Shown here piece after piece: positions 62,443-64,000 of a DNA stretch of 64,000 nt. The DNA lies in contig NZ_CP080025.1 of the NCBI RefSeq assembly GCF_020463795.1, positions 5,349,001 to 5,413,000 on the forward strand. Reading direction: 5' to 3'. Numbering within the stretch: the stretch's first letter is position 1; each line of letters begins with the position of its first letter. The notes below the pieces were generated by a model, which was given only the letters and a program-made list of their open reading frames with translations, ran no database searches and was not told where the DNA came from. The DNA is from Echinicola marina (GTDB lineage: Bacteria > Bacteroidota > Bacteroidia > Cytophagales > Cyclobacteriaceae). The translations under genes were made by a program, and so were the position numbers.

Positions 62443-63961
62443 CAACTCGGTCCAAAGTTGAATTTTTCGACTTTGGACTTATTTTTTTACAGGCTATCAT
62501 ACTGTTAATCTGATAGATAGCCCGAAAGAATTCATTCACCCGAGCGGTTCGATGTTGCTTACCGTCAAAGACGATATTTTCGGGGAAGATCGAACCAATT
62601 ATCTTTCTTTTAATTCCCAAATCAGCAGTATCAAAAAATAAATCAAGCCTCTCTGCCATTTCAAGGGCCTTTTTGACTTTCTCTGGAATATCTTGGGTAA
62701 TGATTGATTCGATTTTTGTCCCTTTGGCTTCCAATCGTTCTATTTCCTCTTCACACCTTCTTTTTACCACTCGATAATCCTCAATATCCAGTTTTTCATC
62801 AATGTACAAATCCCTGGTTTTGGAAATCTTTTGTTCCAGTTTTTCTATGGCTGATTTCAGCTTCCTTTTTTCGCTCAGGTCAATTTTATTTTCGCTTAAA
62901 AAAGCTTGATTAAAGACCATTTCGAATAAGTCTATCATACCCTTTTTGGGCTTGTATTTCGATAGGAATTTTCTGAAAGAGGTATTTACATCCTTGGCCT
63001 TAAACCTCACACCACATTTTGATGTACAGTGGTAATAATGATAATATTGATTCCTACCTTTTGAAGCACTTGCAGTAAGGTTCCTGCTGCATTTAGGACA
63101 TTTTAAGAAACCTCTTAAAGGAATCTCTTCTGGACTTACAATTTCAGTCCTTCGTTTTCTCTTTTTCAACTGTAACGCATCCTGCACCCTATAAAACAGA
63201 TCCTCTGAAATCAAGGCTTGATGTTGAGCTTTTACAAAATGTCCCTTTTCACCATTAAATTCAGGGACATAAAGCTTCCCACAATAGAACGGATTTCTAA
63301 CAATCCTCCAAAACTTATTTTTTGGCAGTTTAGCCCCTCTTCTTCTGGCATGCAAAAGCACCTGTTCTGAGGAGTAATTAGCAGCTGCAAGGTTTTCGAA
63401 AATCCATTTTACATGAGCTGCCTCTTCCTCCTCAATCTCTATAATAGGACGTTTAAAACTATCCCTAGCATTTCTATATCCAAAGGGTGCCATCCAAAGC
63501 CATCTACCTTCCTTTAATCCTCTCCGCATACCATGAAATATATTCAATGCCCTACGATCATTCTCTACTTCGGGTGCTGCCAGATAAAAGGCCAACATCA
63601 TTTTATTTTCAGGGATTGACAAGTCCAAGGGTTGTTCGATGGCTTGTGGCTCTACCCCCAGCTTTCGGAGGGTATTGATCATCATATAGGCATCTCCGGC
63701 ATTTCGACTAAAGCGATCCCATTTGGTAAATAGCACGAGGTTACTCTTATTCCCTTTCTCTTTAAGTTGCCCAAGAAGTCTAGACCATTCTGGACGATAA
63801 AATGTTTTAGCAGAAAAATCTTCATATATCACCCGGTTGACGGTAATTCCATGATTATTACAATACCGAACCAACACCTCTTCCTGGTTCCGCTGTGAGT
63901 AACCTTTGTCTGCTTGTTCGTCTGTACTCACCCTTACATACAAATCAGCCGTTTCCATCAT
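62408..63961 (-). CDS. Large serine recombinase (site-specific integrase type)
   Basis: A 517-residue recombinase. N-terminal resolvase domain (about 1-145) with catalytic Ser in YVRVSTDEQ and Arg-rich TKWDRFSRNAGDA; Recombinase domain (about 160-260, KEGRWLWMAPFGYRN, RIVRNPFYCGKLYVPE); zinc ribbon (CPKCSRNLTA...YHCTSKCG) and a coiled-coil (about 365-420). The last ~25 residues are encoded by the tRNA terminator and the antisense of tRNA-Gln (VDPLGLEPRLF, stop in the anticodon stem). This suggests the original end was replaced or extended at the junction. Such enzymes integrate phages and conjugative elements; the element would extend to the right of the window. Confidence 0.92.
   Translation of the reverse strand: MMETADLYVRVSTDEQADKGYSQRNQEEVLVRYCNNHGITVNRVIYEDFSAKTFYRPEWSRLLGQLKEKGNKSNLVLFTKWDRFSRNAGDAYMMINTLRKLGVEPQAIEQPLDLSIPENKMMLAFYLAAPEVENDRRALNIFHGMRRGLKEGRWLWMAPFGYRNARDSFKRPIIEIEEEEAAHVKWIFENLAAANYSSEQVLLHARRRGAKLPKNKFWRIVRNPFYCGKLYVPEFNGEKGHFVKAQHQALISEDLFYRVQDALQLKKRKRRTEIVSPEEIPLRGFLKCPKCSRNLTASASKGRNQYYHYYHCTSKCGVRFKAKDVNTSFRKFLSKYKPKKGMIDLFEMVFNQAFLSENKIDLSEKRKLKSAIEKLEQKISKTRDLYIDEKLDIEDYRVVKRRCEEEIERLEAKGTKIESIITQDIPEKVKKALEMAERLDLFFDTADLGIKRKIIGSIFPENIVFDGKQHRTARVNEFFRAIYQINSMIACKKISPKSKNSTLDRVVDPLGLEPRLF
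62450..62488 (+). terminator. Terminator after tRNA-Gln
   Basis: GTCCAAAGTTGAA (62450-62462) and TTCGACTTTGGAC (62466-62478) form a 13-bp stem with one G-T wobble, followed by TTATTTTTTT. It lies within the antisense recombinase reading frame. Confidence 0.8.
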
Positions 63962-64000
63962 ATTATTTTATTTATTCCATTTCCTTCCGCAATACTGCCT
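63962..64000. other. Window end upstream of the recombinase
   Basis: Only 39 bp are available; no promoter or gene can be judged. Confidence 0.4.

Overview
The window looks like a chromosomal piece of a Bacteroidota bacterium, most likely order Cytophagales and family Cyclobacteriaceae. This is inferred from protein style (DUF2911, UpxY-type NusG, SLBB export protein, long PurL), from moderate to low GC, and from promoter boxes of the Bacteroidota type (TTTG, about 19 nt, TAnnTTTG) at several genes. No species call is possible from the sequence alone.

From about 0.4 to 40.5 kb, every gene except one transposase lies on the minus strand and builds one surface-polysaccharide (capsule or exopolysaccharide) locus. 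In transcription order: sugar-nucleotide genes (UDP-glucose dehydrogenase, a UDP-GlcNAc 4-epimerase of the TviC/WbpP type, a mannose-1-P guanylyltransferase, a TviB-like dehydrogenase). Next come a winged-helix regulator and export genes (Wza-like SLBB protein, Wzz-like protein) alternating with two small four-helix-bundle genes. A second TviB-like dehydrogenase follows, then a tightly coupled nonulosonic-acid block: LegC-like aminotransferase, NeuD/PglD-like acetyltransferase, NeuB/LegI synthase, NeuC/LegG epimerase, PtmE-like CBS-nucleotidyltransferase, a second and very divergent NeuB homologue, an SpsF-like cytidylyltransferase and a YhcH/NanQ-like protein. An AT-rich core follows with a secreted Asp-box (sialidase-fold) protein, Wzy-like polymerase, Wzx-like flippase, an orphan probable glycosyltransferase, an O-acetyltransferase, a GT4 transferase, a reductase, a 4,6-dehydratase and an initiating sugar-phosphate transferase. 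The tail holds a Wzi-like outer-membrane protein, a nucleotidyltransferase, GlmS and a WecA/TagO-type transferase frameshifted in a run of seven G.

Around 31.8-36.5 kb, five direct copies of a ~230-bp multi-hairpin repeat surround one of the dehydrogenase genes; an IS1182-family element sits in the third copy. Other intergenic gaps carry degenerate short-unit tracts, a 129-bp duplication (40.8 and 41.1 kb) and a ~110-bp tandem repeat (42.4-42.9 kb). A NusG-like antiterminator (41.9 kb) faces away from the polysaccharide locus.

From 43 kb on the content is ordinary chromosome: penicillin-acylase family protein with a small membrane partner, DUF2911 lipoprotein, endonuclease/exonuclease/phosphatase-family protein, M1 peptidase, small lipoprotein, a tetR-tolC-adaptor-RND efflux operon, purL and tRNA-Gln. 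The right edge is a large serine recombinase whose 3' end reads antisense into the tRNA gene, probably the border of an integrated element continuing beyond the window.

The strongest candidate for undescribed biology is the divergent NeuB + SpsF-like + YhcH module with the neighbouring secreted Asp-box protein and orphan glycosyltransferase. It suggests a non-standard ulosonic acid made, activated, transferred and perhaps trimmed by one locus.
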